This document shows, piece after piece, positions 36,327 to 45,500 of a stretch of DNA of 64,000 nucleotides. Within the stretch, counting starts at the first letter, position 1; each line of letters starts with the position of its first letter. The stretch is from NCBI RefSeq assembly GCF_000317045.1, contig NC_019703.1, positions 124,001 through 188,000 on the forward strand, written 5' to 3'. The position numbers and the translations under genes were made by a program. Origin of the DNA: Geitlerinema sp. PCC 7407. Its GTDB lineage: Bacteria > Cyanobacteriota > Cyanobacteriia > PCC-7407. The notes under the pieces are model-generated. The model searched no databases and was not told the DNA's origin. It worked only from the letters and a program-made list of their open reading frames with translations.

Positions 36327-36652
36327 TCCTCGACTGGCCGGGCCCTGGGTGCTCGGCTAGTTCCTGAACGCGATACCGCTTCTTTTTCAGCTCTAGACTC
36401 AAACTTCACGCGAAACGCTTTTCATAAAACGCAACGGTTCACAAAATTTTCTTTTCTCTTAAAAGAGTTGAAATCCTTGGTTTTAATAGCTCTGGCAGAT
36501 CATCAATTTTTGCAACCTAAAACCTCGTGGATTTCACGCTAGAACCTGGAAGAGGGATCGCTAGGATTGAAAGCGAAGTCCTAGAAATCTTCGCCTCGTT
36601 GGATTTCTGGCTCTTCTAATCGTTCTCGCGGATTTTCCAAGGGGAAGCCCCT
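36327..36652. other. A+T-rich region upstream of the oxidase gene
   Basis: 326 bases, mostly A+T-rich. It begins with a possible weak terminator (CTGGCCGGGC paired with GCTCGGCTAG, including two G-U pairs). Likely carries the promoter of the oxidase gene. Confidence 0.4.
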
Positions 36653-37354
36653 ATGACTCGAATTCTTGTGGGTATTTTGGTGTTTGTGATCAATACCCTC
36701 TACCGCGATCGCCCCTACCCTCGCTTCTACGTTCTGGAGACCGTTGCCCGCGTTCCGTACTTTGCCTACATGTCGGTGCTGCACCTCTACGAAAGCCTGG
36801 GCCTGTGGCGCAAGGCTGACTGGCTCAAAGTGCACTTTGCCGAATCCTGGAATGAGCTCCACCACCTGCTGATCATGGAATCCCTGGGCGGAAATGATCG
36901 CTGGGTTGACCGCTTTGTCGCTCGCCATGCGGCCCTCGCCTACTACTGGCTGGTGGTGCTGCTGTACCTGTTCTCGCCGCGATCGGCCTATCACTTCATG
37001 GAGCTGGTCGAGCAGCACGCCTATCACACCTACGATGTCTTCTTGCAAGAGAATGAAGCTGCCCTAAAAGCTGAGCCTGCGCCAGCGGTGGCAGTCAACT
37101 ATTACCGAGAAGGCGACCTGTACATGTTTGATGAGTTCCAGACGGGCTCGAAACCAGAGACTCGCCGCCCCGAGATTCGCCATCTCTATGATGTGTTCGT
37201 GAATATCCGGGATGACGAGATGGAGCACGTCAAGACCATGGTGGCTTGTCAGCGGCCTGACGCCCAGAAGACCTTCCGGAGCCCCCACGCGGTGCCGGAG
37301 GTCGAGGGAACGGAGTCCCCGATCCTGCCGCCCAAGCCTGCGACCTCGATGTAG
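36653..37354 (+). CDS. Plastoquinol terminal oxidase (PTOX/alternative oxidase family)
   Basis: 233-residue di-iron quinol oxidase. The six metal ligands can be placed: E29 (VLETVARVP), E68 and H71 (NELHH), E119 (VEQHAYHTY), and E188 and H191 (DEMEH). A hydrophobic helix pair (about 36-50 and 95-115) should attach it to one leaflet of the thylakoid or plasma membrane. The enzyme oxidises plastoquinol and reduces O2 to water, relieving over-reduction of the photosynthetic chain. AOX from respiration has the same ligands, but in a cyanobacterium plastoquinol is the natural substrate. Upstream GGGGAAG may serve as ribosome binding site. A strong terminator follows. Confidence 0.9.
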   Translation: MTRILVGILVFVINTLYRDRPYPRFYVLETVARVPYFAYMSVLHLYESLGLWRKADWLKVHFAESWNELHHLLIMESLGGNDRWVDRFVARHAALAYYWLVVLLYLFSPRSAYHFMELVEQHAYHTYDVFLQENEAALKAEPAPAVAVNYYREGDLYMFDEFQTGSKPETRRPEIRHLYDVFVNIRDDEMEHVKTMVACQRPDAQKTFRSPHAVPEVEGTESPILPPKPATSM

Positions 37355-37388
37355 TCAAACGAGATCAATCAACTTGCCTGCCTTACTA

Positions 37389-37436
37389 AACCTCTCATGA
37401 GGTTGCCCCTCCCGGCTTGATTGGGAGGGGTTTCTT
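37389..37436 (+). terminator. Tandem hairpins terminating the oxidase gene
   Basis: A small hairpin AACCTC-TCAT-GAGGTT (37389-37404) is followed by CCCCTCCC / GGGAGGGG (37406-37413, 37423-37430) and the T-rich TTTCTTTGTTG. Confidence 0.8.
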
Positions 37437-37501
37437 TGTTGTTTCGCTGGGGCGACAGCGTAGGATCAGAGGCGTTGTGGGTGGTGAAGGAGAGAGGGGA
37501 G

Positions 37502-38287
37502 ATGGCCATGCAGAGGCCGACGATCCTGGCGCTCGATTTTGACGGGGTGATTTGTGACGGGCTAGTGGAGTATTTTCAGACGGCGTGGCTGGCCTATCAG
37601 CGCATTTGGCCGGGGGGACCAGCGACGCCGCCGCCGGATTTGGCGCTGAAGTTCTATCGGCTGCGGCCGGTGGTGGAGACGGGCTGGGAGATGCCGGTGC
37701 TGCTGCACGCGCTGATGCAGGGAATGGGTGAGGCGGAGATTTTGGCGGATTGGTGGGCGATCGCCCACCAGCTGGTGACCCAAGAAGCCCGCAGCCCCGC
37801 CGATCTGGCGGTGGCCGTAGACAGCGTGCGCGATGCCTGGATCGCGCGGGACCTGGAGGGCTGGCTGGCCCAGCATCGCTTTTATCCGGGGGTGGGCGAT
37901 CGCCTGCGCGCTCTGGAGGCGGCGGTCACGCCCTACATCATCACCACCAAGGAAGGCCGCTTTGTTCAGCGACTCCTGGCGGCGGAGGGCATTCACTGGC
38001 CGGAGGAGCGGATCTTCGGCAAGGAGGTCAAGCAGCCCAAGCACCAGACCCTGCGGGAGCTGGTGGTGGCCCAGGAGGCCGAGACCTGTGTCTGGTTCAT
38101 CGAAGATCGGCTGAAAACCCTCGATTCGGTGCGTCAGCAGCCGGACCTGGGCATGGTGCGGCTCTTTTTGGCGGACTGGGGCTACAACACCGAGGGCGAT
38201 CGCCGGCGCGCCCAACAAACCGACGCCATCACCCTGCTGCCGCTCTCGGCCTTCACCCAGGACTTCGCCCACTGGCCGGACCGCTAA
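37502..38287 (+). CDS. HAD-superfamily hydrolase
   Basis: 261-residue HAD phosphatase-like protein. Motif I is intact (LALDFDGVICDG, both aspartates). A helical cap (about 20-125) is followed by motif II (YIITTKEGRF), a lysine in GKEVKQPKHQTL, and motif IV (WFIEDRLKTLDSV). Resembles phosphoglycolate phosphatase or phosphonatase relatives, but the substrate is unknown. AAGGAG lies nine bases before ATG 37502; ATG 37508 is an alternative. It precedes polA by 30 bases and may be co-transcribed with it. Confidence 0.8.
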   Translation: MAMQRPTILALDFDGVICDGLVEYFQTAWLAYQRIWPGGPATPPPDLALKFYRLRPVVETGWEMPVLLHALMQGMGEAEILADWWAIAHQLVTQEARSPADLAVAVDSVRDAWIARDLEGWLAQHRFYPGVGDRLRALEAAVTPYIITTKEGRFVQRLLAAEGIHWPEERIFGKEVKQPKHQTLRELVVAQEAETCVWFIEDRLKTLDSVRQQPDLGMVRLFLADWGYNTEGDRRRAQQTDAITLLPLSAFTQDFAHWPDR

Positions 38288-38317
38288 AATTAAGACGATG
38301 CGCTCCGTAGACTGACC

Positions 38318-41242
38318 TTGATCGTTGCCCCTGAAACCTCCCTAGAACATCGGCCTGTGTTCGTCCTGATCGACGGGCACTCCTTGGCGTTTCGGTCCTA
38401 CTTTGCGTATTCGAAGGGGCGCGATGGGGGGCTGCGCACCTCCACAGGCATTCCCACCAGCGTTTGCTTTGGCTTCCTCAAGGCCATGCTGGAGATGATC
38501 GGGCGCGAAAATCCCCAGTACGTGGCGATCGCCTTTGACTTGGGGCTGCCCACGTTTCGTCACGAGGCCGACGAAACCTACAAGGATGGCCGCCCCGACA
38601 CTCCCGAAGACTTCATTCCTGATATCCAAAATCTCCAGAAGCTACTGGCGGCCTGCAACCTGCCAGTGCTGACCGCGCCGGGCTACGAAGCGGACGACGT
38701 AATCGGCACCCTGGCCCGCCGCGCCAGCACCGCCGGCTACCGCGTCAAGATCCTCAGCGGTGACCAAGACCTATTCCAGCTGGTTGACCCCGACCAAGGC
38801 GTCACGGTGCTGCATCTGGGCAGCGCCTATGCCCGACGCGGGGACGACACCTCCCGCGAATTCGGCCCCCAGGAGGTCCAGGCCAAGCTCGGCATCCTGC
38901 CCAGCCAGGTCGTGGACTACAAGGCCCTGTGCGGCGACACCTCCGACAACATTCCCGGGGTGCGGGGCATCGGTCCCAAAACCGCTGTGCAGCTCCTGAC
39001 CACCTACGGCTCCCTGGAGGCGATCTATAACTCTCTGGAGGAGATCAAGGGCGCAACGCGCAAAAAACTCGAGGAAGGGCGCGAGGCGGCCCTGCATTCC
39101 CAGTATTTGGCTCAGATTGCCCTAAATGTGCCCCTGGACGTCGCGCTAGAGGACTGCAAGCTTCGGGGCTTTAACCAAACGGCGCTGATGCCTCTCTTGG
39201 AGGAGCTGGAGCTAAAATCCTTTGTGCGCCAGGTGTCCAAAATCCAGGTAGCCTTGGGCGGAGAGGCGATCGCCCCCGAGGCGACCCCCACCCCGACGTC
39301 CGCTCCCGCAGCCCCGCTGCCAGAATACAGCGACGACAGCGTTGACTTCTTCTCGGCAGAAGAAACGGAAGCCGCCCAAGCCATGCCCAGCGTCGTGATC
39401 GAGCCCCAGATCGTCGATACGCCGGAGAAGCTCGCGGCCCTAGTCGCCGAGCTGCGCCGCCACACGGACCCCGCTGCCCCCGTGGCCTGGGACACTGAAA
39501 CCACGGCCCTAGACCCCCTGAAGGCTGAGCTGGTCGGGATCGGCTGCTGCTGGGGCAGCGGCAAATCGGACGTCGCCTACATTCCCCTGCGCCACAAGGT
39601 GGGCACCACCCTGCCGACCGCCACGGTCCTCGACGCCCTGCGGCCGATTCTCGAGGATCCCGCCTACCCCAAGGCCCTGCAAAACACCAAGTTCGATCGC
39701 CTGGTCCTGCGCCATCAGGGCGTTCGGCTCCAGGGAGTCGTCTTTGACACCATGCTGGCCAGCTATGTGCTCAACCCAGACGATCGCCACAACCTGGGCG
39801 ATCTTAGTGTGCGCCACCTGAGCATTCAGCCCCTGAGCTATAGCGACCTTGTCCCCAAGGGCAAATCCATCGAGGACCTCGACATTGCCGTGGTGGCGGA
39901 CTACTGCGGGATGGACGCCTACGGCGTTTATTGCCTGGTGCCGATCTTGGCGCAGGCTTTGGCCCAGGAGCCGCGACTGTTGGCTTTGTTCCAGTCGGTG
40001 GAGGTTCCCCTGGAGCCTGTGCTGGCCGAGATGGAATTTTGCGGTATCCGGATCGACCCGGCCTATTTGCAGAACTTTTCGGCTCAGCTTGAGCAAGATC
40101 TCCAGGCCATCGAAGCGCGGGCCTATGCGTCGGCGGGCGAAACCTTTAACCTGGGGTCGCCCAAGCAGCTCAGCGAACTTCTCTTTGACAAGCTGGGCCT
40201 CAGCGTCAAGAAATCTCGCAAGACCAAGACCGGCTACTCCACCGACGCGGCGGTGCTGGAGAAGCTCCAGGGCGATCACCCGGTGGTGGACGCGATCGTG
40301 GAATATCGCTCCTTGGCCAAGCTGAAGTCGACCTATGTGGACGCGCTGCCGCTGCTGGCCGATGAGCATCAGCGCATTCACACGGACTTTAATCAGGCGA
40401 TCACGGCGACGGGGCGGCTGTCTTCGTCCAATCCAAATCTGCAAAATATTCCGATTCGCACGGCCTTTAGCCGCCAGATCCGCAAGGCCTTTTTGCCGCA
40501 GGAGGGGTGGCAATTGGCGGCGGCGGACTACTCCCAGATCGAGCTGCGAATTTTGGCGCACCTGAGCGAGGAGCCGGTGCTCCTGGAGACCTACCGCAAC
40601 AATGAAGATGTCCACGCCCTGACGGCTCGCCTGCTGCTCGAAAAAGAGGCCATCACGCCGGAGGAGCGTCGCTTGGGCAAGGTGATCAACTTCGGCGTGA
40701 TCTACGGCATGGGGGCGCAGCGCTTTGCCCGGGAAACGGGGGTGTCGTCGAAGGATGCCAAGGTGTTTATCGAGCGCTTCAACGAACGCTATCCGCGCGT
40801 GTTTGCCTATTTGCGGCGGATGGAGCAGGAGGCGATCGCCCGGGGCTATGTCGAGACGATTTTGGGACGGCGGCGCTACTTCCAGTTCGAGAGCTCGGAG
40901 CTGAAGGCGCTGCGCGATCGCGATCCGGACACCATCGACCTCGAAAGCCTCAAGCTGGGGCGCAACGACGCGGGGCTTCTGCGGGCCGCTGCCAATGCCC
41001 CGATTCAGGGGTCGAGCGCCGACATTATCAAGCGGGCCATGGTGAAGCTGGCTGAGGTGATGCAGCCTTACCAGGCTCGCCTGCTGCTCCAGGTGCACGA
41101 TGAACTGGTCTTTGAGGTGCCGCCGGAGGAGTGGGACGCCCTGGCGCCCCAGATTCGCCAGACCATGGAGAGCGCCGTGGAGCTGAAGGTGCCCCTGGTG
41201 GCGGAGGTGCACGCGGGCCAAAACTGGATGGAAACTAAGTAG
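38318..41242 (+). CDS. polA: DNA polymerase I
   Basis: 974-residue repair and Okazaki-maturation polymerase. The N-terminal 5'-3' exonuclease covers about 10-300 (LIDGHSLAFRS, GDQDLFQLVD, GIGPKTAVQLL). An Ala/Pro linker follows. The 3'-5' exonuclease domain keeps its acidic residues (D392 and E394 in WDTETTAL, NTKFDRL, YCGMDAY), so proofreading is probably active. The polymerase domain has motif A D737 (DYSQIELR), motif B (RRLGKVINFGVIYGMG) and motif C D928 (HDELVFEVP). No ATG is available near the N-terminus, so it seems to start at TTG 38318; an ATG at 38298 is out of frame and stops at once. Confidence 0.97.
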   Translation: MIVAPETSLEHRPVFVLIDGHSLAFRSYFAYSKGRDGGLRTSTGIPTSVCFGFLKAMLEMIGRENPQYVAIAFDLGLPTFRHEADETYKDGRPDTPEDFIPDIQNLQKLLAACNLPVLTAPGYEADDVIGTLARRASTAGYRVKILSGDQDLFQLVDPDQGVTVLHLGSAYARRGDDTSREFGPQEVQAKLGILPSQVVDYKALCGDTSDNIPGVRGIGPKTAVQLLTTYGSLEAIYNSLEEIKGATRKKLEEGREAALHSQYLAQIALNVPLDVALEDCKLRGFNQTALMPLLEELELKSFVRQVSKIQVALGGEAIAPEATPTPTSAPAAPLPEYSDDSVDFFSAEETEAAQAMPSVVIEPQIVDTPEKLAALVAELRRHTDPAAPVAWDTETTALDPLKAELVGIGCCWGSGKSDVAYIPLRHKVGTTLPTATVLDALRPILEDPAYPKALQNTKFDRLVLRHQGVRLQGVVFDTMLASYVLNPDDRHNLGDLSVRHLSIQPLSYSDLVPKGKSIEDLDIAVVADYCGMDAYGVYCLVPILAQALAQEPRLLALFQSVEVPLEPVLAEMEFCGIRIDPAYLQNFSAQLEQDLQAIEARAYASAGETFNLGSPKQLSELLFDKLGLSVKKSRKTKTGYSTDAAVLEKLQGDHPVVDAIVEYRSLAKLKSTYVDALPLLADEHQRIHTDFNQAITATGRLSSSNPNLQNIPIRTAFSRQIRKAFLPQEGWQLAAADYSQIELRILAHLSEEPVLLETYRNNEDVHALTARLLLEKEAITPEERRLGKVINFGVIYGMGAQRFARETGVSSKDAKVFIERFNERYPRVFAYLRRMEQEAIARGYVETILGRRRYFQFESSELKALRDRDPDTIDLESLKLGRNDAGLLRAAANAPIQGSSADIIKRAMVKLAEVMQPYQARLLLQVHDELVFEVPPEEWDALAPQIRQTMESAVELKVPLVAEVHAGQNWMETK

Positions 41243-41329
41243 CTAGGGGAAAGGTCGCGAGGGGGAGTGAAAGGGCGATCGCCGCTTGCCCGAGTGGGGG
41301 CTAGACAGACCGCGATCGCCCCTTAAGCC

Positions 41330-41863
41330 CTAGTAGGGAATGAAGCAGTTATTTTCGCCGCTCATATCTCCGAGGCAGTTGCCGTTCTGGTCGAGAATGA
41401 CGGTGTACTTCACGGTGGGAAACTGCTTGAGGGTGGCGTTGAGGGCGCTGAGGGTCCGGGCGTCATCCCCCACACCGGCAGAAGCGACAGTGCGGCAGAA
41501 GCGCAACTGAGCAACGCTATTGCGAATTCTGAGACTAAAGTCAGCGCCGCAGTTGGAGTTGCCTTGGAGCGTGACGGCCTTGCGCAGGCCTTGGCGCTGC
41601 TCTTGGCTGTTGGGACCGGCGATTAGCTGCTGGACGGCGTAGCTGGCCACGCTGGTAGAGCTGGTGTAGCGGGTCACCCCTTCCACGTAGCTCAGGTCGG
41701 AGCTGAAGCTGCGGGGCTCTTTGGGGAAGTAGACGCGCACGGCTCGGGTATTTTGGGCGAGGGTGGTCGGGGCGGGGGCGGCTTGGGTGGCAGGGGCCAG
41801 GAGGCTCAGGCTGCTAACGGTCAACAGGCCCAGGAGCGCGGCGAAGCTGAGGGAACGAGACAT
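41330..41863 (-). CDS. Secreted GerMN-domain protein
   Basis: 177 residues with a signal peptide (about 1-28, ending TQAA). The rest matches a GerMN (sporulation/germination-type) domain: AVRVYFPKEP, VASYAVQQLIAGPNSQEQRQGL, and NCGADFSLRIRNSVAQLRFC. Three to four cysteines (NSNCGADF, LRFCRT, NGNCLGD, ENNCF) could form disulfides outside the cytosol. In non-sporulating bacteria this module occurs in envelope proteins of unknown role. Convergent with polA. Confidence 0.78.
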   Translation of the reverse strand: MSRSLSFAALLGLLTVSSLSLLAPATQAAPAPTTLAQNTRAVRVYFPKEPRSFSSDLSYVEGVTRYTSSTSVASYAVQQLIAGPNSQEQRQGLRKAVTLQGNSNCGADFSLRIRNSVAQLRFCRTVASAGVGDDARTLSALNATLKQFPTVKYTVILDQNGNCLGDMSGENNCFIPY

Positions 41864-42314
41864 GCGGGGAACTCCAGAATTCAGGGTGAAGTGATAGGTG
41901 CCTTCTTGATGGCCCCCAGGACAAAATGTGCAACTTAGGGCTGTGGGAGAGGACTAAAAACCTGAATCAGTGTCAAATCTCATCCTTCCGCAAGATGACG
42001 ACTGAAGAGGTGCTTTTTCACCCGGTCGGGTGAGTGATATTGCGCAACTGGGAGCGGCCACGCCTAAAGTTTCTCTCTAAAATAGGAAACTATTGACGGG
42101 CAACGCAGCCCGAGTCCTGCTAGGTGGGGCGGGCCGCTGGGTTTTGCTTGTGGCAAGGGTGCCCTATCAAGCTGCGATCGCCCCTGGGTGCTGCTTCCTC
42201 ACGCGATTCGCCGCGAGCCGCTTCAGGCGAGATCGACCAAAAAACATGGGGTTGGCGCTGCCGTGGCAGGGGCAACCGTTCGAGTCTAAGACCGATTGAG
42301 TTTGCGAAGTCTGC
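41864..42314. other. Divergent intergenic region with a 16-bp palindrome
   Basis: 450 bases between the GerMN gene and the helicase gene. TCACCCGGTCGGGTGA at 42018-42033 is a near-perfect palindrome (7-2-7). CTATTGACGGGC at about 42090 could be a -35 region. No gene seen. Confidence 0.4.
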
Positions 42315-45300
42315 ATGGCAATCCTACACGGTAGCTGGCAACCCTCTGACCAAGGCGGTTACTTTTTTCTCTGGGGAGAAACGTGGCGCAGCTTGAGCGC
42401 TCCGGCGATCGCTCCTGAATCCGGGATTTTGGTGCATCCTCTGGCGATGACCCACGGCGAACTGGCGGCGTGGCTGCGTGGGGGGGCTCGCGATGGCGTG
42501 AGCTTGCCGCCGGAGCTCTGGAAGGGCGATCGCCTGACTTCGGCGGTCCAAGAAATTCAGGTGGTGGCCTTGCCCACAGACTGGTCTGACGGGGCCCCGG
42601 TGACGGCGCTGCCCCGGCTGTCGGGCGCTGCCCCAGGGCCAGACAGCCCAGCCCTTGGTGACGGGCGATCGCTCCTGCTGCACCCGTGGCAGGTGCCCGG
42701 GATTCGCCTGAGCGCCGCGCAGACCTGGGCCTTTTTGCAGTCGCTGCCCCTCGGCCTGGTCAATGGCCATATGTCCTTGCTGGGCGACGACTTGCGCTAC
42801 TGGTCCCATGGCGCCCGCTGGTGCCTGGACATTTTGGCCCGCTCCAAGTTTGTGCCGCGCCTCTTGCCGACAGAGAGCGCCTATCAGGCCCGCTGGCAGC
42901 CCCTGCTAGACAGCGCGGTCGATCAGGCCCGCCTGGAGCACTTTGTGCGCCACATGCCCCCAGCGAGCCGCTGCTATGGCCCAGACGGCGCTGAAAAGGG
43001 CGCTCCGGCGGTGTTTTTGGCCGAGCCACGACCCCTGCTCCAGCATTTTTTGGCAGCGCTGCTCGATGCCCAGGTGCGTTCCTTGGCCCCGGCTCAGACC
43101 GATCGCGGGGTGCCGGAAACGGTGGTCCCGATGGGGGCTTGGCTAGCGGCCTTGGGGCAGCCGACAGTCCAGGTGGAGGCGTCTGCGGAGGCGATCGCCC
43201 CCCTCGAGAGCGCCCTGGCCACCTGGATGGCCCCGATTCAGCACCATCTGGCGGGCCACCAAGCGTTTCAGGCCTGCTTTCAGCTGCACGCGCCCACAGA
43301 AGCGAGCGATCGCTGGCTGCTGACCTACGGCCTCCAGGCGGTGAATGACCCAGACTTTCGGGTCGAGGCGGAGGAGATCTGGAACCACCCCGTGGAGACC
43401 CTGATCGAGCGGGGACGGGCGATCGCCCAGCCCCAGGAAACCCTGCTGCGGGGGCTGGGGCTGGCGTCGCGCCTGTTTGTGCCCCTAGAGGCCAGCCTCG
43501 ATCAGCCCCACCCCAGCCACTGTGTCCTCTCGCCCCTCGAAGCCTACGACTTCATCAAAACCGCCAGCTTCCGGCTCCAGGACAGCGGATTTGGCGTGGT
43601 GCTGCCCCCCAGCCTGACCAACCGCAATGGCTTTGCCAACCGCCTCGGCCTCAAGATCCAGGCCCAAACCCCAGACCCCCAGGCCAATGGCCGCCTCGGG
43701 CTCCAGAGCCTGCTCAATCTGGCCTGGGAGCTGTCCATCGGCGGCCAAACCCTCTCCAAGCGAGAGTTCGATCGCCTCGTCGCCCTCAAAACGCCCCTGG
43801 TCGAAATCAACGGCGAGTGGGTGGAGCTGCGAGACAGTGACATTCGCGCCGCTCAAGAATTCTTTGCCAACCGCAAGGACAAAGCCACCCTGTCCCTAGA
43901 AGACGCGCTGCGCATCAGCACCGGCGACTCCCAAACCATTGGCCGCCTGCCCGTGGTCAGCTTCGAGGCGACGGGGGCGCTCCAGGAACTGGTCACCACC
44001 CTAACCGGCCGCCGCTCCCTCGAAACGGCGACCACGCCAGCGGGCTTCCAGGGGCAGCTGCGGCCCTACCAGGCTCGCGGGGTGGGCTGGCTGGCCTTTT
44101 TGGAGCGCTGGAATCTGGGGGCCTGCCTGGCCGATGACATGGGTCTGGGCAAAACCATTGAGCTGATTGCCTTTTTGCTGCACCTTCAGGAGCGCGGCGA
44201 TCTCCAGGGGCCGACCCTGCTGGTGTGTCCCACGTCGGTTTTGGGGAACTGGGAGCGCGAGGTGCAGCGGTTTGGTCCGAGCCTCAAGGCCTGGGTCCAC
44301 CACGGCGACAAACGCCTGAAGGCCAAAGCCTTCGCCAAGGAAGCAGCCCGTCACCAGCTGGTCATCACCAGCTATGCCCTGATTCCCCGCGATCTCAAAA
44401 CCTTGCAGGAGGTCCGCTGGCGCGGGGTGGTCCTGGATGAGGCCCAAAACATCAAAAACGCTGATTCCAAGCAGTCCCAGGCGGTGCGGCAGCTAGAGGC
44501 CCAGTTTCGCATCGCCCTGACGGGGACGCCGGTGGAGAACCGCCTGGCGGAGCTGTGGTCAATTCTGGACTTTTTGAATCCCAACTATTTGGGGCCGCGC
44601 AAATTCTTTCAGCGGCGCTTTGCGGTGCCCATCGAGCGCTACGGCGACACGGATTCGCTGCGGACGCTGCGATCGCTCGTTCAGCCCTTCATCCTGCGCC
44701 GCCTGAAGACCGATCGCGAAATCATCCAGGACCTGCCCGACAAGCAGGAAATGACGGTCTTTTGCGGATTGTCGGCGGAGCAGGCCAGTCTGTACCAGCA
44801 CACGGTAGACCAGTCGCTGCTGGAAATCGACGCGGCGGAAGGGATTCAGCGGCGCGGCATCATTCTGGCGCTGCTGACCAAGCTCAAGCAGATCTGCAAT
44901 CACCCGGCCCACTTCCTCAAGCACCCCCAGCTCAGCTCGACCCAGCGATCGGGCAAGCTCCAGCGCCTCGAAGAAATGCTGGAGGAAGTCTTCTCGGAGG
45001 GCGATCGCGCGCTGATTTTCACCCAGTTTGCGGAGTGGGGCAAGCTGCTCCAGCCCTACCTCGAGACGCGCTTGGGCCAAGAAGCGCTCTTTCTCTACGG
45101 CGGCGTCCGCAAAAAGCAGCGCGAGGAAATGGTCGATCGCTTCCAAAACGACCCCCAAGCGCCTCGGGTGATGATTTTGTCCCTCAAGGCGGGCGGCGTC
45201 GGCCTCAACCTCACCCGCGCCAACCATGTGTTTCACTTCGATCGCTGGTGGAACCCCGCCGTCGAAAACCAGGCCACCGATCGCGTGTTCCGGATTGGCC

Positions 45301-45500
45301 AGACGCGCAATGTCCAGGTCCACAAGTTTGTCTGCTCCGGCACCCTCGAGGCCAAAATCCACGACATGATCGAGGGCAAAAAGGCCCTAGCCGAGCAGGT
45401 GGTGGGCTCCGGGGAAGACTGGCTGACGGAGCTCAATACCGATCAGCTCCGGGACCTGCTGCTGCTCGATCGCAGCGCTGTGATTGATGAGGAACTGTGA
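42315..45500 (+). CDS. SNF2-family DNA translocase/helicase
   Basis: 1061 residues. An N-terminal region of about 570 residues includes a bacterial SNF2-associated part (residues 380-560; VALKTPLVEINGEWVEL). The SF2 motor follows: motif I DDMGLGKTIELIAF, Ia CPTSVLGNWEREV, II DEAQNIKN, III LTGTPVENRL, V ILSLKAGGVGLNLT and VI QATDRVFRIGQTRNVQVHK. SNF2 proteins use ATP to move along duplex DNA and displace proteins; bacterial members are linked to stress recovery. The gene overlaps the SWIM-protein gene by one base, so the two are surely co-translated. Confidence 0.93.
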   Translation: MAILHGSWQPSDQGGYFFLWGETWRSLSAPAIAPESGILVHPLAMTHGELAAWLRGGARDGVSLPPELWKGDRLTSAVQEIQVVALPTDWSDGAPVTALPRLSGAAPGPDSPALGDGRSLLLHPWQVPGIRLSAAQTWAFLQSLPLGLVNGHMSLLGDDLRYWSHGARWCLDILARSKFVPRLLPTESAYQARWQPLLDSAVDQARLEHFVRHMPPASRCYGPDGAEKGAPAVFLAEPRPLLQHFLAALLDAQVRSLAPAQTDRGVPETVVPMGAWLAALGQPTVQVEASAEAIAPLESALATWMAPIQHHLAGHQAFQACFQLHAPTEASDRWLLTYGLQAVNDPDFRVEAEEIWNHPVETLIERGRAIAQPQETLLRGLGLASRLFVPLEASLDQPHPSHCVLSPLEAYDFIKTASFRLQDSGFGVVLPPSLTNRNGFANRLGLKIQAQTPDPQANGRLGLQSLLNLAWELSIGGQTLSKREFDRLVALKTPLVEINGEWVELRDSDIRAAQEFFANRKDKATLSLEDALRISTGDSQTIGRLPVVSFEATGALQELVTTLTGRRSLETATTPAGFQGQLRPYQARGVGWLAFLERWNLGACLADDMGLGKTIELIAFLLHLQERGDLQGPTLLVCPTSVLGNWEREVQRFGPSLKAWVHHGDKRLKAKAFAKEAARHQLVITSYALIPRDLKTLQEVRWRGVVLDEAQNIKNADSKQSQAVRQLEAQFRIALTGTPVENRLAELWSILDFLNPNYLGPRKFFQRRFAVPIERYGDTDSLRTLRSLVQPFILRRLKTDREIIQDLPDKQEMTVFCGLSAEQASLYQHTVDQSLLEIDAAEGIQRRGIILALLTKLKQICNHPAHFLKHPQLSSTQRSGKLQRLEEMLEEVFSEGDRALIFTQFAEWGKLLQPYLETRLGQEALFLYGGVRKKQREEMVDRFQNDPQAPRVMILSLKAGGVGLNLTRANHVFHFDRWWNPAVENQATDRVFRIGQTRNVQVHKFVCSGTLEAKIHDMIEGKKALAEQVVGSGEDWLTELNTDQLRDLLLLDRSAVIDEEL

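Noticed and set aside
39509-41221. 570-codon open frame antisense to polA
   Set aside because: It lies wholly opposite the polymerase gene, has His/Arg/Gln-rich composition and no domain signal. Long antisense frames are expected in G+C-rich genes.
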